From assembly GCA_910588505.1 (NCBI GenBank), contig CAJUPQ010000031.1, positions 1 to 37,875 of the forward strand: a stretch of 37,875 nt of DNA, read 5' to 3'. The notes below the pieces were generated by a model, which was given only the letters and a program-made list of their open reading frames with translations, was not told the origin of the DNA and did not search any database. Shown here in pieces: positions 8,624 through 16,143 of the stretch. A program made the translations under genes and the position numbers. Source of the stretch: an uncultured Hungatella sp. (GTDB lineage Bacteria; Bacillota; Clostridia; Lachnospirales; Lachnospiraceae). Position 1 is the stretch's first letter; every line of letters starts with the position of its first letter.

Positions 8624-10003
8624 TTATTCTGGTATCATGTCATCCTGGCAATCCTTCTGGTAGTCGTCTGGAGCCGCGTCCTGACCGTCCGCCTCGTACA
8701 CTTCGCCGTAAGGCTCTGTATAAACTTCTTCCTGGCCGTCCCCATAGGGCTCTGTGTAAACTTCCTCCTGGCCATCCCTGTAAGGCTCTGTGTAAACCTC
8801 TTCCTGGCCGTCCCCGTAGGGCTCTGTGTAAACTTCTTCCTCGCTGTCCCTGTAAGGCCCTGCATATTCTTCCCTATATCCGTCCTCATAGGGCTCTTCG
8901 TAGCCATACTCTCCGAACTGGCCTTCCTCCGTCTCATAGCGCATCCCGATCTCATCCAGCAGGCCCATCTCTTTTACCTGGGTCTCGCTCTTGATGTCGA
9001 TCTTAAATCCGGTCAGCTTGGCGGAGAGCCTGGCGTTCTGTCCCTCCTTGCCGATGGCCAGGGAAAGCTGGTTATCCGGCACGATGACCTGGGCCTCCTT
9101 GGCCTCCTCGTCCGCCACCACGCAGATCACCTTGGCAGGGCTTAGGGCGTTCTCGATCAGGTAAGCCGGCGTGTCGTCCCAGTTGATGATATCGATCTTC
9201 TCTCCCCGCAGCTCGCTGACCACCGCATTCACCCTGGCGCCGTTAAGGCCCACGCAGGCTCCCACCGGGTCCACGTTGGGGTCGTTGGACTTCACCGCGA
9301 TCTTGGTCCTGGAGCCGGGCTCCCTGGCGATGGACTTGATCTCCACGATCCCATCCCTGACCTCGGCCACCTCCAGCTCAAACAGCCTTTTCACCAGGTC
9401 CGGGTGGGTCCTGGACACGGAGATCCTGGGCCCTTTTGGTGTATCCTTCACTTCCAGCACGTACACCTTGATCCGCTCCGTAGGCTGGAAGATCTCCCCC
9501 TTCACCTGCTCCGACTCATTTAAAATGGCGTCGGTTTTTCCAAGGTTAATGCTCACGTTCCGTTTCATATACCGCTGCACCACGCCCTGGACAATATCCT
9601 TCTCCTTGGAATACCAGTCCTCGTACAGAGATTTCCGCTCTTCCTCCCTGATCTTCTGGAGGATCACGTTCTTGGCGTTCTGGGTGGCAATCCTTCCAAA
9701 GGACTTGGACTCCACAGGGATCTGCACAATATCTCCCAGCTCATATCTGGGGGCGATCATCTTGGCCTCCGCCAGACTGATCTCCATCAGGGGATCCTCC
9801 ACCTGCTCCACCACTTCCTTTTCCGCCAGCACCGCGAAATCACAGGTCTCTGCGTTGATATTGACCTTAATATTGTCCGCCTTGCCAAAATGGTTCTTGC
9901 AGGCAGTGATCAGAGAATTCTCAATGGCCTCCAGCATAACAGACTTGCTGATATTTTTCTCCTTTTCCAGAATATCCAGCGCTTCTAACAGTTCTTTATT
10001 CAT
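8624..10003 (-). CDS. nusA: Transcription termination/antitermination factor NusA with repeat tail
   Basis: NusA binds RNA polymerase and nascent RNA and modulates pausing and termination. The N-terminal domain (MNKELLEALDILEKEKNISK) is followed by an S1 domain from about residue 130 and by two KH domains (GACVGLNGARVNAVVSELRG and LAIGKEGQNARLSAKLTG). This covers the usual Gram-positive NusA of about 345-370 residues. Beyond it, residues ~370-459 form an acidic Tyr/Glu/Pro-rich tail with four tandem repeats. It lies 21 bp after rimP with a GGAGG site. The tail is not part of the known functional core; a role in protein contacts is a guess. Confidence 0.96.
   Translation of the reverse strand: MNKELLEALDILEKEKNISKSVMLEAIENSLITACKNHFGKADNIKVNINAETCDFAVLAEKEVVEQVEDPLMEISLAEAKMIAPRYELGDIVQIPVESKSFGRIATQNAKNVILQKIREEERKSLYEDWYSKEKDIVQGVVQRYMKRNVSINLGKTDAILNESEQVKGEIFQPTERIKVYVLEVKDTPKGPRISVSRTHPDLVKRLFELEVAEVRDGIVEIKSIAREPGSRTKIAVKSNDPNVDPVGACVGLNGARVNAVVSELRGEKIDIINWDDTPAYLIENALSPAKVICVVADEEAKEAQVIVPDNQLSLAIGKEGQNARLSAKLTGFKIDIKSETQVKEMGLLDEIGMRYETEEGQFGEYGYEEPYEDGYREEYAGPYRDSEEEVYTEPYGDGQEEVYTEPYRDGQEEVYTEPYGDGQEEVYTEPYGEVYEADGQDAAPDDYQKDCQDDMIPE
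8708..8839 (-). repeat. 36-bp tandem coding repeat in nusA tail
   Basis: Four units encode EEVYTEPYGDGQ, EEVYTEPYRDGQ, EEVYTEPYGDGQ and EEVYTEPYGEVYEADGQ (about residues 389-441). The 36-bp period and near identity of the copies point to recent expansion by slippage or recombination. The repeat is acidic and rich in tyrosine. Confidence 0.88.
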
Positions 10004-10024
10004 TTCATCTATCCTCCAACGATC

Positions 10025-10492
10025 TTAGAAATCCAATGCCAGGCGGATCAGCGCGATCTCCTGCCGCCCAAATACCATCCTGCTCTCATCCTCCAGTTCA
10101 ATGGTCACCGTGTCCTTGTCATACTCTGCCAGGGTTCCGGTAAAGTCCTTCTGCTTCTCCCTGGCCCGGTAAAGCTTTACCTCCACCTGCTTTCCCATGC
10201 TCCTGACAAAATCCTTCTCTTTCTTCAACGGCCTTCCAAGCCCTGGGGAACTGACTTCCAAAATATAGCTGTCGCTGATAAAATCTTCCCTGTCCAGCCA
10301 GTCGCTTAAGGCCCTGCTGATGGTCTCACAGTCGTCGATGGCGATCCCGCCCTCTTTATCAATGTAGGCCCGCAGATACCAGCTGCTTCCCTCCTTCACA
10401 TACTCCACATCCACCAGCTCAAACTGGTGCTCTGCCACAAGCGGAAGCAAAAATGCTTCTGTTCTTGACTCATATGTCTCTCTCTTTGTCAT
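10025..10492 (-). CDS. rimP: Ribosome maturation factor RimP
   Basis: RimP assists maturation of the 30S subunit. The 155-residue protein shows the family features FELVDVEYVKEGSSWYLRAYID, CETISRALSDWLD and the highly conserved YILEVSSPGLGRPLKKEKDF. A Sm-like C-terminal domain follows (VTIELEDESRMVFGRQEIALIRL). It is the first gene of the nusA-infB operon and is preceded by a promoter and a leader hairpin. Confidence 0.95.
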   Translation of the reverse strand: MTKRETYESRTEAFLLPLVAEHQFELVDVEYVKEGSSWYLRAYIDKEGGIAIDDCETISRALSDWLDREDFISDSYILEVSSPGLGRPLKKEKDFVRSMGKQVEVKLYRAREKQKDFTGTLAEYDKDTVTIELEDESRMVFGRQEIALIRLALDF

Positions 10493-10562
10493 ACCGCGTC
10501 ACCCCCCTCTTCTCATCCTCATGACCGCCGCCCCGGGATGCTGTCTATCCCCCACAACGAAA

Positions 10563-10582
10563 GAGTGGACTCTCGCCCACTC
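10563..10582 (-). promoter_or_regulatory. rimP leader hairpin (attenuator-like)
   Basis: Between the promoter and rimP the minus strand reads GAGTGG...CCACTC as a hairpin with a TTTCGTT tail. A comparable GAGTGGGC/GCCCACTC hairpin is, from memory, common in front of the rimP-nusA operon of Firmicutes, which suggests an autoregulatory attenuator acted on by NusA. The tail is weak here. Confidence 0.5.
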
Positions 10583-10614
10583 CTTATCAGTCATCGTATC
10601 ATGTTATCGTATGT

Positions 10615-10643
10615 AGTATAGCACTGCAATATTACATTTGCAA
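10615..10643 (-). promoter_or_regulatory. Promoter of the rimP-nusA-infB operon
   Basis: The minus strand has TTGCAA, a 17-bp spacer and TATACT, close to the sigma-A consensus. The predicted start lies at about 10608, giving a leader of about 115 nt to rimP that contains the hairpin above. Confidence 0.75.
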
Positions 10644-10688
10644 GCACTTTTTCTCGGTTTTTTCCTAATTAGAGTGATCAGAGTGAGC

Positions 10689-10718
10689 AAAAAAGCGGTC
10701 CCTCTATCCAGGAACCGC
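10689..10718 (-). terminator. Intrinsic terminator of infC-rpmI-rplT
   Basis: A GCGGTTCC/GGGACCGC stem with one mismatch is followed on the minus strand by six T residues. It ends the operon 32 bp past the rplT stop. Confidence 0.85.
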
Positions 10719-10749
10719 CTTCCAATCTCCAAATCCGCAGCCTGTCGGC

Positions 10750-11106
10750 TTACGCGATCTTCTCCTTTGCCAGCTGTGCCAGCTTCGCAAAGCCCTCCGC
10801 GTCATTAATCGCCATGTCGGACAGCACCTTGCGGTTCATCTCAACACCGGCCAGCTTTAAGCCGTACATAAACTTACTGTAGGACAATCCGTTGATGCGG
10901 GCAGCCGCGTTGATGCGGGCGATCCACAGCTGTCTGAACTGTCTCTTTCTCTGCTTTCTTCCGGCATAAGCGCTTGCCAAAGCCCTCATCACGGACTGCT
11001 TGGCCACTCTGTACTGTTTGGAACGGGCGCCTCTGTAGCCCTTTGCCAGTTTTAAAACTCTATTATGTCTCTTTCTAGCGTTCATGCCGCCTTTCACTCT
11101 TGCCAT
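10750..11106 (-). CDS. rplT: 50S ribosomal protein L20
   Basis: The 118-residue, very basic protein shows MARVKGGMNARKRHNRVLKL, AKGYRGARSKQYR and NGLSYSKFMYGLKLAGVEMNRK, all diagnostic of L20. L20 is an early 23S rRNA-binding protein and, in Firmicutes, the translational or transcriptional feedback regulator of the infC-rpmI-rplT operon. It follows rpmI by 30 bp and is followed by an intrinsic terminator. Confidence 0.97.
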   Translation of the reverse strand: MARVKGGMNARKRHNRVLKLAKGYRGARSKQYRVAKQSVMRALASAYAGRKQRKRQFRQLWIARINAAARINGLSYSKFMYGLKLAGVEMNRKVLSDMAINDAEGFAKLAQLAKEKIA

Positions 11107-11136
11107 GGTTCTTCCTCCTTATGGATAATCGAAATC

Positions 11137-11334
11137 TTATAAATAGGGTAAAATCTTCTTCATCACTTTTGCGTTGGTCGCGTCCATAATGATATCTTTT
11201 CTAAGATTTCTCTTCCTCTTGGTAGACTTCTTAGTTAAGATGTGAGACTTGTAAGCTTTATTTCTTACCAGCTTTCCTGTTCCGGTTTTTTTGAAACGCT
11301 TTGCAGCCGCTCTGCTTGTTTTCATTTTAGGCAT
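11137..11334 (-). CDS. rpmI: 50S ribosomal protein L35
   Basis: The 65-residue protein begins MPKMKTSRAAAKRFKKTGTG and contains SHILTKKSTKRKRNLRK, typical of L35. The ATG at 11334 follows AAGGAGG at ideal spacing, so the 15 extra residues of the longer open frame are not translated. It lies between infC and rplT. Confidence 0.97.
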   Translation of the reverse strand: MPKMKTSRAAAKRFKKTGTGKLVRNKAYKSHILTKKSTKRKRNLRKDIIMDATNAKVMKKILPYL

Positions 11335-11360
11335 TATAATTTCCTCCTTGATCGTTGTTG

Positions 11361-11394
11361 GCCGCCGCCCCGCAGACACCCTTAAGGCGGCGGC
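11361..11394 (-). promoter_or_regulatory. GC-rich hairpin between infC and rpmI
   Basis: A perfect 9-bp stem of GCCGCCGCC with GGCGGCGGC (16-nt loop) occupies the spacer after infC. It has no T-run, so it should not terminate. It ends about 26 nt before the rpmI start codon and could limit RNase decay or help set the ratio of IF3 to the two ribosomal proteins. Confidence 0.5.
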
Positions 11395-11407
11395 ATAGCT
11401 TTCTATT

Positions 11408-11914
11408 TTAACGTTTTGCGGTTAAAAACATCACCATGCTTCTTCCCTCAACCTTTGACGGCTTATCGACCACAGCGATATCGGATAAGGCCTGCGCGAA
11501 ATCGTCCAGGATATGCCTGGATTTTGACATGTGAGCCATCTCGCGGCCTCTGAATCGCAGCGTCACCTTTACCTTGTCGCCCTTCTCCAGAAACTTGCGG
11601 GCAGCGCTGGTCTTGGTGTTCAGATCGTTGGTATCAATGTTTGGAGATAAACGGACTTCTTTTATCTCGATGATCTTCTGCTTCTTCTTCGCTTCCTTTT
11701 CCTTTCTCGCCTGCTCATACCTAAACTTACCGTAGTCGATGATCTTGCAGACCGGCGGCTTGGCTGTAGGAGCGATCTTCACCAGATCCAGTTCCGCTTC
11801 TCTGGCAAGCTGCATAGCCTCTCTGGAAGTCATGATTCCAAGCTGTTCCCCGTTCTCGCCGATCAGCCGGATCTCCTTATCCCTGATCTGTTCATTAATC
11901 ATTAAATCGCTAAT
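11408..11914 (-). CDS. infC: Translation initiation factor IF-3, ATT start
   Basis: IF-3 prevents premature subunit joining and checks start codons. The protein reads ISDLMINEQIRDKEIRLIGENG, then KPPVCKIIDYGKFRYEQ and KEVRLSPNIDTNDLNTK, and ends SMVMFLTAKR, all IF-3 signatures. I place the start at ATT (11914-11912): GGAGGTGG lies 6-8 bp upstream, whereas the first ATG (11902) is about 20 bp away. The result is 168 residues. A rare AUU start is a known property of infC in E. coli and Bacillus, where IF-3 discriminates against its own codon. An in-frame ORF extends upstream to 12001 but lies within the leader. Confidence 0.95.
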   Translation of the reverse strand: MSDLMINEQIRDKEIRLIGENGEQLGIMTSREAMQLAREAELDLVKIAPTAKPPVCKIIDYGKFRYEQARKEKEAKKKQKIIEIKEVRLSPNIDTNDLNTKTSAARKFLEKGDKVKVTLRFRGREMAHMSKSRHILDDFAQALSDIAVVDKPSKVEGRSMVMFLTAKR

Positions 11915-12100
11915 TGTCGTCCACCTCCATGTGTGATGTGTTAATGGGAATATACAATAAAAAAGCAGCCAGAAAAATCTGCCCACCTTTCCAAAAAACA
12001 CAGCGCTCCCTGCTATGTATCTTAACTATGAACCTGGGTCACTTGCTCGTGCCGAGGTGAGGTGGACGTACCTGCTTTCCTGTGGGTTGTTTTCACAACC
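11915..12100 (-). promoter_or_regulatory. infC operon leader with probable attenuator (L20-leader type)
   Basis: About 185 nt separate the predicted transcription start from the ATT codon. The minus strand has a GCAG/CTGC hairpin (11965-11982) followed by TTTTTTATTG, which looks like a terminator inside the leader, and a GGTTGTG/CAACC hairpin near 12082-12103. In Firmicutes this position carries the ribosomal protein L20 leader that attenuates the operon. I did not fold it or match it to a covariance model. Confidence 0.6.
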
Positions 12101-12106
12101 TTGTTT

Positions 12107-12135
12107 ACCATACTACATTTTGCGTGGTTTGTCAA
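12107..12135 (-). promoter_or_regulatory. infC operon promoter
   Basis: On the minus strand TTGACA is separated by 17 bp from TATGGT. This near-consensus sigma-A promoter lies at the right distance from the structured leader. Confidence 0.8.
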
Positions 12136-12164
12136 ATGGTTTTTTCACCAATTTTAGCTTTTCC

Positions 12165-12197
12165 CGCTAGAACGCGTCTTTTGAACACGCTCTAGCG
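12165..12197 (-). terminator. Imperfect hairpin between sensor kinase and infC promoter
   Basis: CGCTAGA pairs with TCTAGCG and the pairing extends inward with two mismatches. It lies about 35 bp past the hybrid kinase stop. There is no T-run on either strand, so termination is only a possibility. Confidence 0.4.
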
Positions 12198-12230
12198 ATT
12201 CGCACTTCCCTCAAAATAAACGTAAAACCG

Positions 12231-15200
12231 TCACCGCCTGCCTCCCCCTACAACCTGTCCCAGCATTTCATACAGCTTATCCACCTCCACAGGTTTCGCC
12301 AGATGTCCGTTCATCCCGCACTCCACAGACTTTTTCAGATCTTCGTCAAACGCGTTTGCTGACATGGCGATGATGGGGATCTGGCGGCAGTCCTCCCGGT
12401 CCATGGCGCGGATCGCTCTGGCGGCGTCCAGGCCGTTCATCACCGGCATCATAATATCCATCAGGATCACATCGTACTCCCACAGCCCGCAGCTTCTCAT
12501 CCGCTCCACCGCCTGGGCCCCGTCACGGACGCAGTCCACCTTAAAATCCCGCTCCTCCAGAAGGCTCTGGGCGATCTCGGCGTTCAGCTCATTGTCCTCC
12601 ACCACCAGCACATGGAAGCCCTCAAAAGACAGTTCCCCGATCTCCTCGTCCTGACTCTTAACAGGCTCCCCGATCTTTAAGACCACGGAAAAGCTGAAGG
12701 TGCTTCCCTCCCCGGGCTGGCTGTCCAGGCGGATATCGCTTCCCATAAGCCGGATCAGGCGGCGGCTGATGGAAAGTCCCAGCCCTGTGCCCTGCTGCCC
12801 GGATAGGTTATGGCCCGAAGCCTGCTCAAAAGAGCCGAACACCCGCTCCTGATCCTCCTTTGCAATGCCTACCCCTGTATCTCTCACCGCAAAAGAAACC
12901 AGAGCCTCCCCGGCCTGACGCTCCTCCTCCCGGACCGTCAAAGTGACCCTCCCCTTTACCGGCGTAAACTTCACCGCGTTGCCAAGGAGATTTATAAGAA
13001 CCTGGCTTAACCTCATGCGGTCCGCCACAAACCAGTCATGTTCCAGCCTGATATCCCGCCCAAGCCTGATCTCCTTGGCCGCCGCCTGGGTTTCCGCCAT
13101 CTCACCGGCCACATCCAGCATTTCATTCATATTAAAATTCACCGGCTCCAGGCTCATCTTACCGCTCTCGATCTTGGACATATCCAAAATATCATTGATA
13201 AGCCCCAGCAGATACCCGGAGGAGGACTGGATCTTATGCAAACAGTCCATGACCCGCTCCTGGGTCTGACCCTTCTGAAGGGCAATGGCAGTCATGCCGA
13301 TGATCCCGTTCATGGGAGTCCTGATCTCGTGACTCATGCGGGACAAAAACTCCGACTTGGCCTTGCTGGCAATATCCGACTGCCTCTGATTCATCTGGCT
13401 CTGTATCACGCTGCCCAGCTCTGCCAGCTCCCCGTCCTGTATCCCATGCCGCTCTATGCCCGCGATCACCAGATTGCCCATATAGCTGCCGCCGTCGTAC
13501 ATCGGCAGAACCACGCCTTCCCATCCCGGCTCCACGCTCAAAAACTCCCGGATCATCTCCCGGGCGCTGTCCTCCACAGAAAAATGCCGTACCTTGTCCT
13601 GCCCCAGCCATTGAAAGAAGGCTTCCTTGTCATCCGCGGTATATTTTCTCACTGCTTTAGCCGAATTCTTTCCGTCTCTGTGCCACTGATACTCCAGATA
13701 ATTAGAGCGAAAATCATCCTGGAGCACAGACACCAGCACGGCAGAAGCCCCGTAAAACCTGCCTGCCTTGCGGATCATCAGCATCATCTGCGCAGAGAAA
13801 TTATCCCCCCTGCCAAACAAGTTAAGGGCCAGCGACGCCATGGTGATGTCCTCGCTGTAATCCAGGGAATTGATTTCCCGGCCCAGAAGGAGGGGCAGAG
13901 GAACCCGCTTTTCCTCGGGAATATCCTCAAAAAACAGGTACTGCTCCCCGCCGCCGGATTCACATAAGTTTCTGGCCTGCCTTGCCATGCAGATGAGCAG
14001 CTCCCCGCTCTGCCCTCTGTCTGCGCAGGTCAGCCCTGCCTGCACGTTGACTGCAAACCGGTTCCCCTCAAAATCATCCCTGATCCTGGCCAGCAGTTTC
14101 TCAATAAAATCCCCGGCCCCGCCTCTCGACGCGTCCTCCAGCCACACCACAAAATCGTCCCCGTCAAGGCGCATGGCCACAGTCTCCCTGCCTGTGTGCC
14201 CGGCAAATGCCCGGCATCCTTCCCGGATCAAAGTTCCGATCTCCTCCAGGATCAGATCCCCAAACACCATGCCGTTTTTCTCATTGATCTCCTTAAGCTG
14301 GTTTAAAAACAGATTGACGATCACACCCTTTGGATTTATATTCCGGCACTCCTCAAGGCGCTCCATCCCCGCCGCAAAGGCATAGAGACCTGTGATGCCG
14401 TCCGTCTCATCCCGCCTCCTCTGCCTTGCCTCCAACTGTTTCTGTTCCTCAATATCCTGGATCACTCCCACCAGCTTCCGCCGCCTGCCTTCCGTGTCGC
14501 AGACAGTCTGGGCGGACAGGGCTGACCACAAAAACTCACCCTCCCTCTGCCATTTCATCCGAAACTGAACGGAAAAAGAATCCTCTTTCCTTCTGAGGGC
14601 CTCCGCCACTGCCTGCCAGTCCCCGTCATAAATATGTACGTGTTCCATAAATCCAGTGTCAAACTCTTCGCACTGCCACTGCCCGCTCATGGTATTGTGA
14701 TTTACAATGTCAAGGACATGGCTCTGGAAATCATAGGAAAAAAACATGTCGCTTGAGGACTCCAGAGCCACCCGATAGCGCTCCTTTTCCTCCAAAAGGA
14801 CATTCTTGGCCTCCCTCTCCCTGTCTGTCAAGTCGCTTACCACGTCGTAGAGCGCGTCGATCTCCAAAATATTGGACGGCTTAAACTCCGAAAGCCCGGC
14901 GCTGCCCCGGTCAATACACCGTGCCAGCCGCTGGACCGGCCTGGTCAGATGCTTTACCAGAACATAGATTCCCAGGACTCCGAACATAAGCCCCAGCAGC
15001 ACGGCGGCCAGTACCCACACGTAGAGCCGCCGGCTTATGCCAAACAAGGCGTCCTCCGTGTTCAGGCCCAAAAGCGCCCACCTGGTATTATCATAGGGAA
15101 CATTATTGCCGTACAGCCCTAAGGGATAGGTCACTCCATAGATCCGTTCCTGGCCCATCCGGATCCCCTCCACCAGGGAAAGACCTGGGTGGCGGGTCTT

Positions 15201-16142
15201 TTCAAGAGTCACCTGGCCGCCCTGTACACACACCTGGTTATAGAGAACTCCCTTCCCTGCCAGCGCCGCCAGTTTTCCGTCCTCCCGCTCCACTGCCAGA
15301 AGATACCCTGACTGCCCGGCGTCATTTAACTCCCCTGCCGGAAAATACTCATTCAGCTGCCGCACCGAGATCTCCACTCCCAGGACGCCGTACACTTCCC
15401 CCTCAAACCTAAGGGGCAGGGAGTATGTGATCATCTCATAGCCGTCCATGGCCTCCTTCTCCAGATGAAACGGCACGGACCAATACCCTAAGTCCAAAGT
15501 CTGGGCGTCTTTGTACTCCACCCCGGCCCTCCACGGCTCATAAAAATAATCCTCCGCCGGGTTTTGGCCCCGGCCTTCCATGTGAAAGCGGGTGGTCCAG
15601 AACGTGTCCAGAGGGATGTTCCACTGTCTGGACAGCTGTTTATCCCCCCGCTCCAGCAAGAGATCCGAAAAATTCGCCGGGTTGGTGTGGGGATCCGAAT
15701 CCCTGATAAAGAAACCGTCATACTCCCCCGGAGTTTCCATACTGCCCCCTGTAAGGATCACGAACACCCCTGTGGTGGTGTTATTCTGCAGAAACCGTAA
15801 ACATTCCGGAAACAGCCGGCCAAGGAAACGGGTTCTCATCTCCCGGGAATCCCACAGCCCCGTCACTCCCTCCTCCTCCAGAAACTGTCCCAGGATGTCA
15901 TTCATAAAAGCCTCCTGCTCGCACACGGACGCCCACCGCTGGTTCATGTCATTTTGCAGGATCACGCCCCGGTTTTCCACCAGACGGGCCATCATGCTGC
16001 TGGAATACTCCTCCAGCGTGGCCCCGGTCCTTCTGACCACCAAAGTGCCGATGGTAATCATGCCCTGCGCCAGCATAATGGTGATCAGCGGAATGAGAAA
16101 GATCCTGAATATGGTTGGTTTTCGTTTGTTTTTGCCCTTCAT
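12231..16142 (-). CDS. Hybrid sensor histidine kinase (dCache-HAMP-PAS-GGDEF-like-HisKA-HATPase-REC)
   Basis: This 1303-residue membrane protein senses an outside signal and autophosphorylates. TM1 is at ~12-36 and an extracellular Cache-type sensor at ~40-370. TM2 (~374-400) and a HAMP linker follow, then PAS (~455-585). A GGDEF-like domain (~575-740) has RLDGDDF in place of R-GGDEF and is probably inactive. A GAF-like segment (~755-920) precedes HisKA with SHEIRTPMNGI (His ~934). The ATPase has NAVKFTP, DTGVGIA and GTGLGLSIS. The C-terminal receiver has VVEDNELNAE and the Asp of LMDIMMPVMNG (~1229). The ATG at 16142 lies one base after the stop of the solute-binding protein gene, so the pair is coupled. 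No Hpt domain or output regulator is adjacent. Confidence 0.92.
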   Translation of the reverse strand: MKGKNKRKPTIFRIFLIPLITIMLAQGMITIGTLVVRRTGATLEEYSSSMMARLVENRGVILQNDMNQRWASVCEQEAFMNDILGQFLEEEGVTGLWDSREMRTRFLGRLFPECLRFLQNNTTTGVFVILTGGSMETPGEYDGFFIRDSDPHTNPANFSDLLLERGDKQLSRQWNIPLDTFWTTRFHMEGRGQNPAEDYFYEPWRAGVEYKDAQTLDLGYWSVPFHLEKEAMDGYEMITYSLPLRFEGEVYGVLGVEISVRQLNEYFPAGELNDAGQSGYLLAVEREDGKLAALAGKGVLYNQVCVQGGQVTLEKTRHPGLSLVEGIRMGQERIYGVTYPLGLYGNNVPYDNTRWALLGLNTEDALFGISRRLYVWVLAAVLLGLMFGVLGIYVLVKHLTRPVQRLARCIDRGSAGLSEFKPSNILEIDALYDVVSDLTDREREAKNVLLEEKERYRVALESSSDMFFSYDFQSHVLDIVNHNTMSGQWQCEEFDTGFMEHVHIYDGDWQAVAEALRRKEDSFSVQFRMKWQREGEFLWSALSAQTVCDTEGRRRKLVGVIQDIEEQKQLEARQRRRDETDGITGLYAFAAGMERLEECRNINPKGVIVNLFLNQLKEINEKNGMVFGDLILEEIGTLIREGCRAFAGHTGRETVAMRLDGDDFVVWLEDASRGGAGDFIEKLLARIRDDFEGNRFAVNVQAGLTCADRGQSGELLICMARQARNLCESGGGEQYLFFEDIPEEKRVPLPLLLGREINSLDYSEDITMASLALNLFGRGDNFSAQMMLMIRKAGRFYGASAVLVSVLQDDFRSNYLEYQWHRDGKNSAKAVRKYTADDKEAFFQWLGQDKVRHFSVEDSAREMIREFLSVEPGWEGVVLPMYDGGSYMGNLVIAGIERHGIQDGELAELGSVIQSQMNQRQSDIASKAKSEFLSRMSHEIRTPMNGIIGMTAIALQKGQTQERVMDCLHKIQSSSGYLLGLINDILDMSKIESGKMSLEPVNFNMNEMLDVAGEMAETQAAAKEIRLGRDIRLEHDWFVADRMRLSQVLINLLGNAVKFTPVKGRVTLTVREEERQAGEALVSFAVRDTGVGIAKEDQERVFGSFEQASGHNLSGQQGTGLGLSISRRLIRLMGSDIRLDSQPGEGSTFSFSVVLKIGEPVKSQDEEIGELSFEGFHVLVVEDNELNAEIAQSLLEERDFKVDCVRDGAQAVERMRSCGLWEYDVILMDIMMPVMNGLDAARAIRAMDREDCRQIPIIAMSANAFDEDLKKSVECGMNGHLAKPVEVDKLYEMLGQVVGGGRR

Positions 16143-16143
16143 G

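Noticed and set aside
11915..12001. Upstream extension of infC to an ATG at 12001
   Set aside because: It would be encoded in the leader and across the attenuator; the ATT with a strong site is preferred.
13038..13967. Plus-strand ORF of 309 residues antisense to the hybrid kinase
   Set aside because: Composition rich in His, Pro, Leu and Gln is typical of antisense to GC-rich coding sequence; the kinase domains on the other strand are clear.
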